Positions 8,485 through 20,346 of a DNA stretch of 34,811 nucleotides are shown here, piece by piece (position 1 is the stretch's first letter; each line of letters begins with the position of its first letter). Made by a program: the position numbers and the translations under genes. The DNA is from Seison nebaliae (taxonomy: Eukaryota; Rotifera; Pararotatoria; Seisonacea; Seisonidae): assembly GCA_023231475.1 (NCBI GenBank), contig JALJEE010002820.1:1-34811 (forward strand), given 5' to 3'. The notes under the pieces were generated by a model. The model saw nothing but the letters and a program-made list of their open reading frames with translations, was not told the DNA's origin and searched no databases.

Positions 8485-11400
8485 CGATTATCTTAATTTC
8501 AGTCATAAATGAATATCAAAATGCATTTTCGAAGTTTCTTTCAAGTTAGTTTGAAGTTTAAAATCAAAATGAGGTTTAAAAGTATCTGATAAGCTATATA
8601 CGTTTTTTGTTCGATGACTTTTGAGTAGGCCTGTATATATTTATTATAAAATCAATTATCAATATGAGAAGAAATATCGAAATTAGAAGTAATATGAACA
8701 GCTTCATCAAAGAATAAGTAAGTTCAGTGAAATGATAAAAGAAAAAAATATTGAAAAAAAAAATGAAAAAATAAAAATGAAAAAAGTTTCAATTCGCCGA
8801 TGGAAAAATAAATATTCTATTGAATAATTCACAACCTAGAAGCATCATAAGGACTTAAGTCCTGGCAAGGACTTATGACTGTAAAAGAAAGAAACGGCTA
8901 GTTCATAAAAATCACAACAATAAGTGACGAATAACTTTAACTTCAATTGAATCAAAAAATAAGTGCAACGATGATGAAACGCATAAAAACATCTAAAGAA
9001 CTCACATCTAATTTCGACAGTCGTAGCAAAAGTCTTCTTATTATCAAGTTTTATTTCCAGAGATATTCTTCTCCACTAATTTTCTCATATTACCGTCGAT
9101 GGACGGAAGAGAAATGTTAGTAAAGATTTAAGATTTATCTTGATGTTACTATCTTACCGATAACAAAAAATTTCAATTTGTTCTACATTGTATCGAATTA
9201 TTGCAACAAATGAGAATATCATCTGCATAAGGAAAGACTGATGGGGAAATTACAAGTAATTACAAGTAACAACATAGTATTTTCATAAGTAAGAAATTTG
9301 TTAATCATTCTTCCAAAGATCCGAGGAACCAATATTGAATGTTGCCCGACTTCTTTATTAATTTTGAAGAGCGATGAAAATAAAGACTTTAGATTAGCAA
9401 TACCATAAGCATTGGTGAAAAGTAAGGAATAAATTCATCCATTCTAAATTTATGTCACATTCATTTTCTATGGTCCATCGAATTAAAAACTTTGGAAGTG
9501 TGCAAAGAATAAAAGAGACACTTGCTTTCTGACACTCGACATTACGAAATAAAGAATTTAAGAACAATAAGAAAAAGTAGCATTCTTCTGTAAGTATTAC
9601 GATATGTGAAAATTGAAGAACAAGATTATACAATTGTGTTGGAAAACTATTTTTTATAACTTGTTCAATATAATAAGTATGGATTTGGTGTTATTGGTAT
9701 GGAAAGTGATCTAAAAGAAGATTTATTTACTCTACCGAGAAGAATTTCATTCATGTAATCAGTTAGTAGACCTAATGAACTATGTTTCAGATTAGAGATT
9801 ATACATAAAAACCATCTTCATCATGTGAATAATTAACATTCATATATGACATTGCAATCCATAATTCTCCAACAGTAACTAACAAAAGAGAAAAGAACAA
9901 GTTCCAACATCAATTGGACAATGAATTAAATTCGGTGTTATCATTTCAGTTTTGAGGTAACGAATTTCATGAAAGCTCGAAATCATCCAATTCTTATGAT
10001 TTCTCTGCCAATTTTTGATCTGCCCAGTTATATGATGATCGTTAAAGTTTCCGTTTAATATTTAACAAGCTGTTTTCCATAAAGACTAATCAATCATTTT
10101 TTTCTACCATGTAAGTTTTGAGTAGTTGTTGTTTAAAATTTTTGCTATTAAAAAAATCGTCGTATAAAAAAAAATGATCTGATAAGAATCATTATATGTC
10201 GATTTTTTCATTTTTGTCTATTTATTCAAAGAGAACTTCATTTTAATAAATCCATTCATTTTATTCAACTTATACGAAATTATAACAATAGATTTAAGAT
10301 GCTCTCTAAAATCTAAACGTTTCCTGATTTTATAAGTTTAATATATAAATAATTCTCAAATTAGAAATTATTCAAATTACAACCTTCAAAGTTTGAAGAG
10401 TTTGGTTTGAAGTTCAAACCTTATGTAATAAGGGAAATCTTAATCATTGGGAATTTTTGGACTAAAACCGTAATCAAACGAGTCCATCAGTTCTATGTAT
10501 TTATTGAATTTTGTTAATAAATTTTTTTCAGATTTTAAACAATGATGGTATGATGTTCAATATTTGGAAACTAATTAAGATTATATGTGCATTTTATAAG
10601 CTATTCTGCATAATTTTTTTTCATTCGCAAAAAATAAATTGCATATTTTGCTCCAATTTATTTTTAACATATTGTGTAATTTTCCAACTTATGTAGATGA
10701 AATAGGGACGAGATATTCCCTTGTAGTAGTTCATTGATCTGATAATTGTATTAATAAAGGGAAAATGAAAAAACTATATTTTTTATAACAAATTTTGAGG
10801 TCAACAGAGCATTTTCAATTTTAACGTCAATATCTAATGATGTAATAACGATATACTTTTAAAACAAAAAATCGACAGTATATAATAACTTTTAAGAAAA
10901 GAAGTTTGCTTTAAATTTTCAAAATAAACTTTTTCGATTAAAATATAGTTATTTGAGGGAGTAGAAACCTTCTTTACAGAATGAGTCCTGTCTGAATGTT
11001 TTTAATGAGTCTTTAGTATTCACTTCATGTGCCTTCTGTTTTTTCGTGGGGTGAAAGTGAGAATATGTTAAAGAAGAATAATTTGAAATGATGAAATTGT
11101 CCTTAAAGATTTCACATCAAATCATATCTCCACTCTTTCTTCTTAAATAACAATTCAGATTGTGAAACTAAGTGCTTTTGGAAGTGAATATTTGATTTGT
11201 GCTTTTCTCTTTTCATAAGACCAACAAGTAGAATTGCTATCATTGCTCTTATTATGTTTGTCGAGACTTCTTGAAAGAAATGTGACATTTGACGATTAAA
11301 CGATAATTGAAAGAAGACAACTGATATAATAGAATATCTTCATTGCTTTTCGCGAATAAAATCAATTCTACAATTAATTTCTTTTCCTTATTTTTTTTTC

Positions 11401-11585
11401 TCAATTAGTCAGTAGAAGAGAGCAATCAAATAATTTTCATAAAATGCCGATTTCAAGCTCGACATTCAAACATCATCCAATTTCAACTAATTCGCCACGG
11501 AGCACGTATCAGAAATGGTCGACGAGAAGTTTGACTTTCAATAAGACTCGAGAATGTTTTCCTCTCACATATCAATATTCCAATA
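8485..11585. other. Long gene-poor interval
   Basis: About 3.1 kb with no intact gene. It holds an A-rich tract (8740-8790), a 14-bp palindrome AGGACTTAAGTCCT at 8850-8863, and a probable reverse transcriptase remnant at 9165-9420. The SLC6 promoter should lie at its right end. Confidence 0.55.
9165..9420 (-). mobile_element. Decayed non-LTR retrotransposon reverse transcriptase fragment
   Basis: On the minus strand one frame reads SVFPYADDILICC (YADD at 9229-9218), the RT catalytic motif with its usual hydrophobic flanks. A different frame just upstream carries ILVPRIFGRM (about 9335-9306) at the spacing expected for the GVPQGS motif of this RT type. A NAYG-like stretch near 9416-9393 could be the FDxV region. 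The motifs sit in different frames with stops between, so this is a broken relic. The short length leaves room for chance. Confidence 0.35.
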
Positions 11586-13979
11586 ATGACAGGTGAAGGG
11601 AATATTGAGAATAACAATAGCGATGGAATGGATGAAGATGATGTTGTCATAGAAACGGATCTCATCCAAAAAATGGAGACATCGCAAATTTTGGAAGATA
11701 GTGAAATTAATGAGAAGGAAGATGATGAAAGTAAAATGGAACTAATCGATTTCTCGCCTCAACCTCCACAGAAGAGAGAGGAATGGAATAATAAATTTGA
11801 ATTCATCCTCTCCACCATCGGCTATGCGGTCGGTTTGGGTAATATTTGGCGATTTCCTTATCTTTGTTACAAGAGCGGTGGAGGTTACAAAACACTTTAG
11901 CTTAATTTTAATAATTTTTTTATACTATTCAATTTAGGCGCTTTTCTCATTCCATTCCTTATTTTATTAATTCTTTGCGGATTACCATTATTGTACTTGG
12001 AATATTTGGTTGGACAAGTCACTCGATTAGGACCAGTTGGTGGTCTCCGTAAGTTCTGTCCTTTCTTTCAAGGTGTTGGCATAGCGACTGTGATATTAGC
12101 ATTCTTCCTCTCCACTTATTATAACGTCATTCTGACATGGGACATGTTCCTGATGGTTCGTTCATGGAAATCAAAACTGATTTGGAGTTCATGTGATGAA
12201 TTGGATAAAGTTATAAGGAACTTCACCCAAATATGTTGGGACTCAAATCGAGAGAATGATTTGGTCAATTTGATGAATGATAAATTCTATTTTGATTATG
12301 CCATCGACAATGTGAAGAAGATGAGTGACAAATCGATTAAGAGTCTCCTCTCTACTATGAAACAAGAGAAGTTTTTCTTCCCTTCAAATATTACCATATT
12401 CGCCATCGATTATATATCTGCGTCATCATCAACATCGCCATCCATCGAATTCGTACAATCGAAGACGAATCAACTAAACAATTTGTTGGGGAACTTATAC
12501 GAAGGTCAAACTGCTACGTCACTTTATTTCGATCAAGTAGTCCTCCAGAAATCTGGGAATTTCTTTGAAACGATCTCTATGCGACATGAACTTATCATGT
12601 TGACCATTGCTATTTGGTTAGTCATCTACCTGAGTATTTGTAAAGGAATCAAATTAACAGGAAAGGTTGTCTCTCAAATTTCATCATTTCTCAATTAATT
12701 ATCAAATTTTCTAGATCGTCTACTTTACCGCTTTATTCCCTTATGTCGTATTAACCGTTTTGGTAGTTCGCGGTTGTACGTTGCAAGGAGCAAAAATTGG
12801 TTTGCAATTCATAAATGAATATTTCATTTCTTCATTCTTTTTTCAGGCTTAAAATGGTTTTTTTTACCCAATTGGTATTTGTTAACGAAACCAGAAATTT
12901 GGTTGAATGCGGCCACACAAGTCTTCAATTCAATTGGTATTTCTTTCGGTTCTCTCATCGCCATGGCGAGTTACAATAAACCGACGAATAATTGTTTGTT
13001 CGATGCGACTATTCTAATTCTAGTAGATGCATTGACTTCCATATATGGCGGTGTCGCCGTTTTTACCATATTGGGAGAGATATCTTATCGCTCAATTACA
13101 CAAATATCTGATGTAGCTATTAGTGGACCGACATTGGTCTTTTCTACAGTACCAGAAGGATTGGCTCATATGGGCCGATTCTCTAGTCTATGGACATTCC
13201 TCTTTCTTTTTATGTTATTCCTTCTCGGTATCGACAGTCAAGTTAATTACTTAAAATATCTTTATTATTTGAAAATGATTCTAGTTCGGAAATTTAGAAG
13301 CAGTTATCACCAGTGTTCGTGATGAACTGGGTTCGTCTCTCCCGAAAATTCTGAGAAGATCTGAAATCTTAATTCTATTTATTATTGTTATCTGTTTCAT
13401 TTGTGGATTACCCAATTTCACTCATGTTAGTTCCACCATTTATAATTTCATTTATATTTTTCCCGCATGTTCCGTCTGGATCTCATACTCTCTTTATGGA
13501 CAATTTAGGCTGGTGTATATTTCTTCACATTAATCGATTTCTTTTCCGCTTCCATTTCGTTGATGATAATTGCTTTTTGTGAAGTAATTCTCATTGTATG
13601 GATTTATGGTTCATGTCAATTTTTCTTCTTTCTTCTTCAAACATTCTCGACAGGTGCTCAAAAATTCGCGAATGATGCAGAACGAGTTACTGGAATGAAA
13701 GTTCCACCCGTTATCGTTTTTATTTGGAAGTATATCTCCCCAGTAATCGTATTCGTTAACTATTCTCTCATTTCTTCACATTTTCATTTCTTTCATTTAT
13801 AGTCAATTCTGATATTTTCATTCTCAAAATTCAAAATGGTCCAATATGGTAAATATGTCTATCCTCCAGGTGCAGTGATCGTTGGATGGCTCATCGCATT
13901 TTCTTCCATTGTCGTCATACCCATTGGCGCATATATGGCCACAAACTCTGCACGAGGTAATACACTAAAAGAAGTTTGA
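11586..13979 (+). CDS. SLC6 family Na+/Cl--dependent transporter
   Basis: Eight exons by my model: 11586-11883, 11938-12665, 12715-12799, 12847-13241, 13285-13425, 13509-13608, 13654-13754, 13803-13979, giving 674 residues. All seven introns start GTT and are 43-83 nt. The N-terminal ~80 residues are acidic and cytosolic. TM1 reads [20 protein letters not shown] followed by SGGG, the SLC6 signature. A Gly stands where monoamine carriers have Asp, which points to an amino-acid or glycine/GABA-type substrate. A large outer loop follows TM3 with the paired Cys of SSC...QIC. Then come [41 protein letters not shown] and MASYNK, LLGIDSQF and WIYG, all family landmarks in order. The N-terminal start lacks upstream support. 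The last exon could instead splice at 13959, giving a different short tail. Substrate cannot be read from sequence. Confidence 0.88.
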
Positions 13980-14060
13980 CATTTTTATTTTCTATTCCAT
14001 CATCATCATCATCATCATCATCCACTTCTTAGAAAATAACAAACGCACTGTTTGTTGAAC
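13959..14060 (+). other. Possible alternative 3' splice of the SLC6 transcript
   Basis: The last exon contains CGAG followed by GTAATA. A pyrimidine/CAT-rich stretch ending CTTCTTAG before 14033 could serve as acceptor. Using both replaces the tail RGNTLKEV by RENNKRTVC. Neither form can be preferred from sequence alone. Confidence 0.35.
13998..14021 (+). repeat. (CAT)8 microsatellite
   Basis: Eight perfect CAT units just past the SLC6 stop codon, in the 3' UTR or in an alternative last intron. Confidence 0.95.
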
Positions 14061-15890
14061 AAGTTGACCTTGATTGAAACAATTTTTTACATTTTATCAA
14101 AATTCTACCCCTCCCCTCCCCCCCAACCCCCACTTTTCGAGTTATTATTTTTAACTAATTATTACAAAGATTATTATCCTAATCAAAACTTATTTTCACA
14201 TTCTACTAAACTTTATCCGTTCATTCGACTAGTAAATATTTCAATTTAATAAAGTTTTCATACGTTAACAATTCTCTTTGCCGTTTCTGTCGTTCCCTTT
14301 TTCTCGTTTAAAATGAGAACGTTTACTCTTAAATAATGTACTGCGTTCTCCCCCATCAGCAACTTTTTCAGGTTGGGCAAAATTTAAAATATCGTTCTTC
14401 CAATCAATTTGAAAAAAGAAAATTAGAGAAAAAAAAGGTGTAGAGTAGAGAATGTAGAGAATATTGAAAACCAATATTTTCTCTATTTTATTCCTCAATA
14501 TCTTCTCATCCATGCTCTTAAATCTTGAAAATTTCCTCTAAAGTCGGAAATATTATCAAATTACACTTCGCATATTGTCACTAAATGGTTAGTGAATAAT
14601 TTATCTTCTTTATAAATTATATTAAACTCAATCATCTCACAAACCTTACAATTGTTAGACAATAACTTTTAGAGAAAAATTTCAATACAAATTATTTAGG
14701 TTCAAATCTTCAAACTTTTATTTACTTGAATACGAATTAATTTTTGGTTCAATGAAAGTTTTTAAAATTGTACAGCGAGAATAATTGAAAAAAAAGAAGT
14801 ATAAATTTTATTTGAATAAAGATATGAAAATATTTAATATTTTACCCGATAAAAAACCAAGAAAGGAGTAGAAATTCTTTCCTAAAAATGAACTAAAATT
14901 ATTATCACATTTATATAATGAAATTAAAAAATTATTATTACAATAATTAATGGTAATCAGAAGGGTAATTTCGTCATATATTCAGTAGCAGAACTGAAGT
15001 TTTCATCATTCTTCCAACCATAAAAAATTATTATAACATTAAACTAACTTCGAATATGGTTCCTCTTCGTTCTTTCTGTTCTAGACGAATCTACATTAGA
15101 AAAAATGAGAAAAATTATTAATTTTGAAGAACATAAAAATTTTTTAAAAAATTTATAGATAAAAAAGATCAGTGGCCAATTTATCGTCCTTTGTCGAAAC
15201 TCAGTAGCAGAACTGGAGAATATCATCATTCAACACGAATAGTATGAACCGAAATAAATATGAAAAGATATTACTAACTTAAAAAAGAAAATGAATCATC
15301 GGAAGAAAATATTCTATAATATAGAAAAGATATAGAATGTATATCTTTGAAAATATTGAAGAAAAGAAAAATGAAATAATGAACAAAATGAAAAAAAGTT
15401 TTGTAGACGATAACTATTTTCACGTGCGTATATAATGGGGAGATAGCATGATTAAATAAATAATGTTATGGAATTTTTCTTCTCTAAAATTTTAGTCTTC
15501 GAATTTGAGTTCAATTTATAATATAAGCTTTTGGATTTATGTTTTATACAGAAATTCCAATATGTTTTATATATAGACAGATGATAATGGGAAATGAAGA
15601 ATTTTACTTATTTTCTTTCAATAATTTACTACAGAGAATTAGGAAAAATATTAATATAATTTTTTATTGATAAAAAGAATTGAGGAAGTATTTGAATGAA
15701 TGAGCTGTCCGTTTGAAGTGTTGAAAAATTGGGAAATATTTTTACTATTTTCCAAACGTTTTTTCGAATAGATATCATCTATAAATTAATTTATTATTTT
15801 CCTAAATTATTTTAATAACGATTTTCAAACGTATTCCGTTGAAAGTCCCAATTGGCGAGTTGAGAAGTGTACGAATATTATTTATTAAGA
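14061..15890. other. Intergenic, no supported gene
   Basis: AT-rich spacer with a C-rich tract (about 14107-14134), A/T runs and a degenerate duplicated segment (14972-15231). Short frames here lack family resemblance. The SF3B1 promoter should lie at the right end. Confidence 0.55.
14972..15231 (+). repeat. Degenerate direct duplication, two copies ~220 bp apart
   Basis: The 15-mer TCAGTAGCAGAACTG occurs at 14982-14996 and 15201-15215. Both copies continue with an approximate match ending ATCATTC and are preceded by a CGTC-containing stretch. Both are also followed further on by (A/T)ACTAACTT. This suggests an old local duplication of about 90-100 nt. Confidence 0.5.
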
Positions 15891-18800
15891 ATGGACAAAT
15901 TTCGTCAAGTAACCAAACCGTCGGATCGACAAGGTGAATATTTCCAAATGAATCAACAGGTTTTATCTCCTCAACGTCACGATCCGTTTTCTGGTGATCA
16001 GACACCGGCGAACGGTACATCCGGACGAACTTATCAAGAAATTTTGAAGACTGAACAAATTTTGAAAGAGGAACAGGAATTGAAATTGGATTTGGCGAAA
16101 AAATTTGAGAGGAAAGATATTTCGAAAGAACAATTCGAAGAAGCGATGCGTCAATTGTCAGACACGAAAGAGAATGAGCAACAACAGAAACCGGTAAGAA
16201 AGAATCGATTTAGTCGATGGAATCGTCACGAAGTTGTATCGAAGAAAGATGATGCAGTGACACCAGCACATCCATCATCTTTTGCTGCCACACCATCAGC
16301 GAATGATCGATATGGAAATGATCAAGCAACACCTGTTCAATTGAAATTGGTGGATGCAGGATTTGGAGGAGATGAAACACCAGCTATTCCTTTACGTACT
16401 GATGATGATAATATTGTAGTGGAACCAGAAAAGAAGAAAACTCGTTGGGATATAGCGACACCATCGAACGATTGGGAAATGACTCCAAAAATTCCTTCAA
16501 ATAATTTCAATTCATCCGAACGGTCAACATCATCTTTTAGTGCCACACCTAAATTGGATACGAGAACGCCTCAAGGTGAAGCGGCATGGAATTTGAAGAC
16601 ACCACGAGCTGAAGTTCTCAATAAACAACCACAAGAATCGTGGACTTCGGAAATGTTAATTTTCAATAAATTAACGGTGGAAATGGAGAGACGAAATCAA
16701 CCAATGAGTGATACAGATCTTGATCGAATTCTTCCTGGTCTACCACAATATCGAATATTGATTGCTCCAGCTAATTATAAACCTGTTTCTCCAGGACGGA
16801 AATTATCGGTCACTCCATCACCATTCGTACATGGTGATCATTTCGTCATGCCTTCCACCAATGACACATTAAATACGGGAATGAAAATGAAAGATGATTT
16901 ACAACCGTATGGAGAGAATATGCCATTGATGAAGAATGAAGATCTTCAATATTTCTCGTCATTAATGAAAGATGTTGATGAATCACAATTATCAGCTGAT
17001 CAAATAAAAGAACGAACTGTTATGACATTATTATTAAAGATTAAAAATGGAACTCCACCAATGAGGAAATCAGCACTTCGACAATTAACTGAAAGAGCAA
17101 AAGAATTTGGAGCGATGTTATTGTTTAATCAAATTCTTCCAATTCTTATGTCGCCCACATTAGAAGATTTGGAGAGACATTTAATGGTGAAAGTGATTGA
17201 TCGAATTCTTTACAAATTAGACGATCTCGTACGACCATATGTTCATAAAATATTGATCGTTATCGAACCATTATTAATCGATGAAGATTATTATGCGAGA
17301 GTAGAAGGAAGAGAAATTATTTCGAATTTAGCGAAAGCAGCTGGATTAGCTACAATGATCTCTACCATGAGACCTGATATTGATAATCGGAATGAATATG
17401 TAAGGAATACGACAGCTCGTGCATTTGCTGTTGTCGCTTCTGCATTGGGAATACCAGCATTATTACCATTCTTAAAAGCGGTATGTAAATCGAAGAAATC
17501 ATGGCAAGCAAGACATACAGGAATTAAAATCATTCAACAAATTGCTATTCTGATGGGATGTGCTGTTCTCCCACATTTACGAGGTCTGGTCGATACTATC
17601 GAACATGGATTAGAAGATGATCAACAAAAAGTTCGAACAATTGCTGCATTAGCTGTAGCGGCGTTAGCTGAAGCGTCGACACCATTTGGAATCGAATCAT
17701 TCGATATGGTTCTCAAACCATTATGGAAAGGTATTCGAAGTCATCATGGAAAAGGTTTAGCTGCTTTCTTAAAAGCCGTTGGTTATCTCATACCTTTGAT
17801 GGATGCTGAATCATCATCATTTTATACAAAAGAAATTATGTTAATTATCGTTCGTGAATTTGCTTCACCTGATGATGAAATGAAAAAAATCGTTTTGAAA
17901 GTAGTTAAACAATGTTGTGCAACTGATGGTGTTGATGCTGATTATATTCGGAAAGAAATTCTTCCATCACTTTTCCGTCATTTCTGGACATCGAGATTGG
18001 CGAATGAAAAGAAAAATCTTCGACAAGTTATCGAGACGACGGTGGAGATCGCTGGTAAGGTTGGTGGAGCGGGAATTGTACAACGAATTGTTGATGATTT
18101 GAAAAATTCAAATGAACAATATCGAAAAATGGTATTAGAGACGATAGAAAAAATTCTGACGATGTTGGGTTCAGCTGATATCGATAAGAAATTAGAAGAA
18201 CAATTAGTTGATGGAATTATGTTCGTCTATCAGGAACAGACACAAGAAGATGTGATTATTTTAAATGGATTCGGTTCGATCGTTATTGCTTTAGGACGTC
18301 GAATGAAAGCATATCTACCACAAATTGTTGGTAATCTTCTTTGGCGATTCTCTCATAAATCAGCGAAAGTTCGTCAACAAGCGGCTGATGTTGTAATTCG
18401 AATTTCAACAAATATGAAATTATGTCAAGAAGATAAATTACTTCAAAAATTGGGACATACATTATATGAGAATTTAGGAGAAGAATATCCAGAAGTTCTC
18501 GGTTCTATGATTGGAGCATTAAAATCGATAGTGAATGTATTGGGAATGAAAGAAATGCAACCACCAATTAAAGATCTCTTACCGAAATTGACACCAATTC
18601 TCAAGAATCGTCATGAGAAAGTTCAAGAGCATTGTGTAGATTTGGTAGGTCGAATAGCTGATTTAGGTAGTGAACATGCATCAGCACGTGAATGGATGAG
18701 AATATGTTTTGAATTACTCGAATTATTGAAAGCTCATAAAAAATCGATTAGACGTGCTGCTATTAATACATTCGGTTACATAGCTAAAGCTATTGGTCCT

Positions 18801-19589
18801 CATGATGTCTTGTCGACATTATTGAACAATTTGAAAGTTCAAGAACGTCAAAATCGTGTTTGTACCACTGTAGCTATAGCGATTGTGGCGGAGACATGTG
18901 CTCCATTTACTGTTCTTCCTGGTTTGATGAATGAGTATCGTGTACCTGAATTGAATGTGCAGAATGGTGTATTGAAGTCACTCGCTTTCATGTTCGAATA
19001 TATCGGAGAAATGGGAAAAGATTACATTTATGCTGTTGTTCCATTATTAGAAGATGCATTACAAGAGAGAGATCTTGTTCATAGACAATTGGCGATGAAT
19101 TGTGTCGGTCATATGGCGATCGGTGTAACGGGATTTGGATGTGAAGATGCTCTCGTTCATATGTTAAATTGTTTATGGCCCAATATATTCGAAGAGTCGC
19201 CACATGTCATTCAAGCATTCATTGGTGCTATCGATGGATTACGAGTGGCATTAGGACCTATTCGATTATTACTCTATTGTCTACAAGGATTATTTCATCC
19301 AGCCAGACGTGTACGAGATGTATATTGGAAAGTTTATAACAATATTTATATTGGAGGACAGGATGCTTTAGTATCAGCATATCCATCTATTAAAATTGAT
19401 ACATTCACTCATCAGAAACGACGTCTAATAATTCAGAATCAAATCGAAGAAATTCCTGGTACGAGAACGGAACAAATCAGAGATGCACATCCCACCTCCG
19501 ATCAACAATCCATGAGTCTCATCTCCAACAATTATCAACAGTGTAACAGTGAATATTTCCCTCGATTCACTTTAGATTATTGTCTCTAA
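15891..19589 (+). CDS. SF3B1: SF3B1, splicing factor 3B subunit 1 (U2 snRNP)
   Basis: Single exon of 1,232 residues from the ATG at 15891. The last ~850 residues align without doubt to the SF3B1 HEAT-repeat superhelix that clamps the branch-point duplex in the nucleus: [94 protein letters not shown] and [15 protein letters not shown] are near-identical to the family. The hotspot Lys in QQKVRTI is kept. The N-terminal third is shortened: it begins about where human residue ~90 lies ([15 protein letters not shown]). It has fewer TP dipeptides and only about two U2AF-ligand-type patches (RFSRWNR, KKKTRWD) where human has several. Near the C terminus, ~48 extra in-frame residues separate [10 protein letters not shown] from the terminal [11 protein letters not shown]. 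An upstream coding exon is possible. Confidence 0.95.
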   Translation: MDKFRQVTKPSDRQGEYFQMNQQVLSPQRHDPFSGDQTPANGTSGRTYQEILKTEQILKEEQELKLDLAKKFERKDISKEQFEEAMRQLSDTKENEQQQKPVRKNRFSRWNRHEVVSKKDDAVTPAHPSSFAATPSANDRYGNDQATPVQLKLVDAGFGGDETPAIPLRTDDDNIVVEPEKKKTRWDIATPSNDWEMTPKIPSNNFNSSERSTSSFSATPKLDTRTPQGEAAWNLKTPRAEVLNKQPQESWTSEMLIFNKLTVEMERRNQPMSDTDLDRILPGLPQYRILIAPANYKPVSPGRKLSVTPSPFVHGDHFVMPSTNDTLNTGMKMKDDLQPYGENMPLMKNEDLQYFSSLMKDVDESQLSADQIKERTVMTLLLKIKNGTPPMRKSALRQLTERAKEFGAMLLFNQILPILMSPTLEDLERHLMVKVIDRILYKLDDLVRPYVHKILIVIEPLLIDEDYYARVEGREIISNLAKAAGLATMISTMRPDIDNRNEYVRNTTARAFAVVASALGIPALLPFLKAVCKSKKSWQARHTGIKIIQQIAILMGCAVLPHLRGLVDTIEHGLEDDQQKVRTIAALAVAALAEASTPFGIESFDMVLKPLWKGIRSHHGKGLAAFLKAVGYLIPLMDAESSSFYTKEIMLIIVREFASPDDEMKKIVLKVVKQCCATDGVDADYIRKEILPSLFRHFWTSRLANEKKNLRQVIETTVEIAGKVGGAGIVQRIVDDLKNSNEQYRKMVLETIEKILTMLGSADIDKKLEEQLVDGIMFVYQEQTQEDVIILNGFGSIVIALGRRMKAYLPQIVGNLLWRFSHKSAKVRQQAADVVIRISTNMKLCQEDKLLQKLGHTLYENLGEEYPEVLGSMIGALKSIVNVLGMKEMQPPIKDLLPKLTPILKNRHEKVQEHCVDLVGRIADLGSEHASAREWMRICFELLELLKAHKKSIRRAAINTFGYIAKAIGPHDVLSTLLNNLKVQERQNRVCTTVAIAIVAETCAPFTVLPGLMNEYRVPELNVQNGVLKSLAFMFEYIGEMGKDYIYAVVPLLEDALQERDLVHRQLAMNCVGHMAIGVTGFGCEDALVHMLNCLWPNIFEESPHVIQAFIGAIDGLRVALGPIRLLLYCLQGLFHPARRVRDVYWKVYNNIYIGGQDALVSAYPSIKIDTFTHQKRRLIIQNQIEEIPGTRTEQIRDAHPTSDQQSMSLISNNYQQCNSEYFPRFTLDYCL

Positions 19590-20346
19590 TTGTCACTGTT
19601 AACATTCCTTCTCATTAATTCTTTTCATTAAATTGTTTCTCAATAGAATTCCTTCTAAATCCATCAATCCTCACTATTTTCAATCTTTTACTTATATATT
19701 ATGGTTAGATGATCTATTCGATTCTTCTTCGAAATACATTTCGTTTTGTAGAGAATATTATTTATTGAGAAAAGACTGACAAAAAAGAAGAAAGAGATGG
19801 AGGAAGAGAAATTAATTGTTAGTACCTGAAATGATGGAAGACGAACTAAAAATTATATGATATTTATTTCCATTTAATGATAAACGTATTTCCTTCTATT
19901 TCTTCCTAATGACAAATTTGATTGAAATAATTAAAGGGAAATCTTTCTCAAATCTCTCCTCTTCTTCTCTATCTCTCTCTCTCTCATTTCTCTTCATTTG
20001 TTCTTCTAATATATTGTAAAAATTTTCTTTTACTTTTTGGACGTTTTGAATCAGTTTCATTTTTTTTACGTTTCATTTTTTTCCTTTAATTTGTAAACAC
20101 TCTCAAAAAAAAAAACACTTAAACGAACATTGCCTAATTACCGTTTTTTCAGGTTCCATTCGACATTTTATCAGATGGATCTGGATAATGTTAGTGGTTT
20201 GGTTTGAACAAATCGAATAATCTCTTCATCACTTTTCTTTCCTTTCTTTCTAGAAGCAAATGAAAAGAAAAGAGCAGAGTAAAAATTCAGAAGTTGAATT
20301 AATTCTATTTTTCTGGAAACGTATTGACTTATTTCGGTGTGTTTAG
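19590..20346. other. Intergenic / 5' region of the PKA-R gene
   Basis: Contains the SF3B1 3' UTR, a CT repeat (about 19972-19985) and an A run at 20106-20115. A tiny possible first exon (ATG 20175, MDLDN, donor GTTAGT at 20190) could join the frame at 20347. No docking-domain exon was found. Confidence 0.4.

Noticed and set aside
9394-9633. 79-residue minus-strand frame overlapping the RT relic
   Set aside because: It is not in the frame of the YADD motif and matches nothing I recognise; kept only as part of the relic area.
19450-19560. Possible unspliced intron explaining the extra residues near the SF3B1 C terminus
   Set aside because: Candidate GT...CAG pairs (for example ending before TGTAACAG or TGAATATTT) lead to a stop or the wrong frame, while the unspliced frame reads on into the expected terminal LDYCL.
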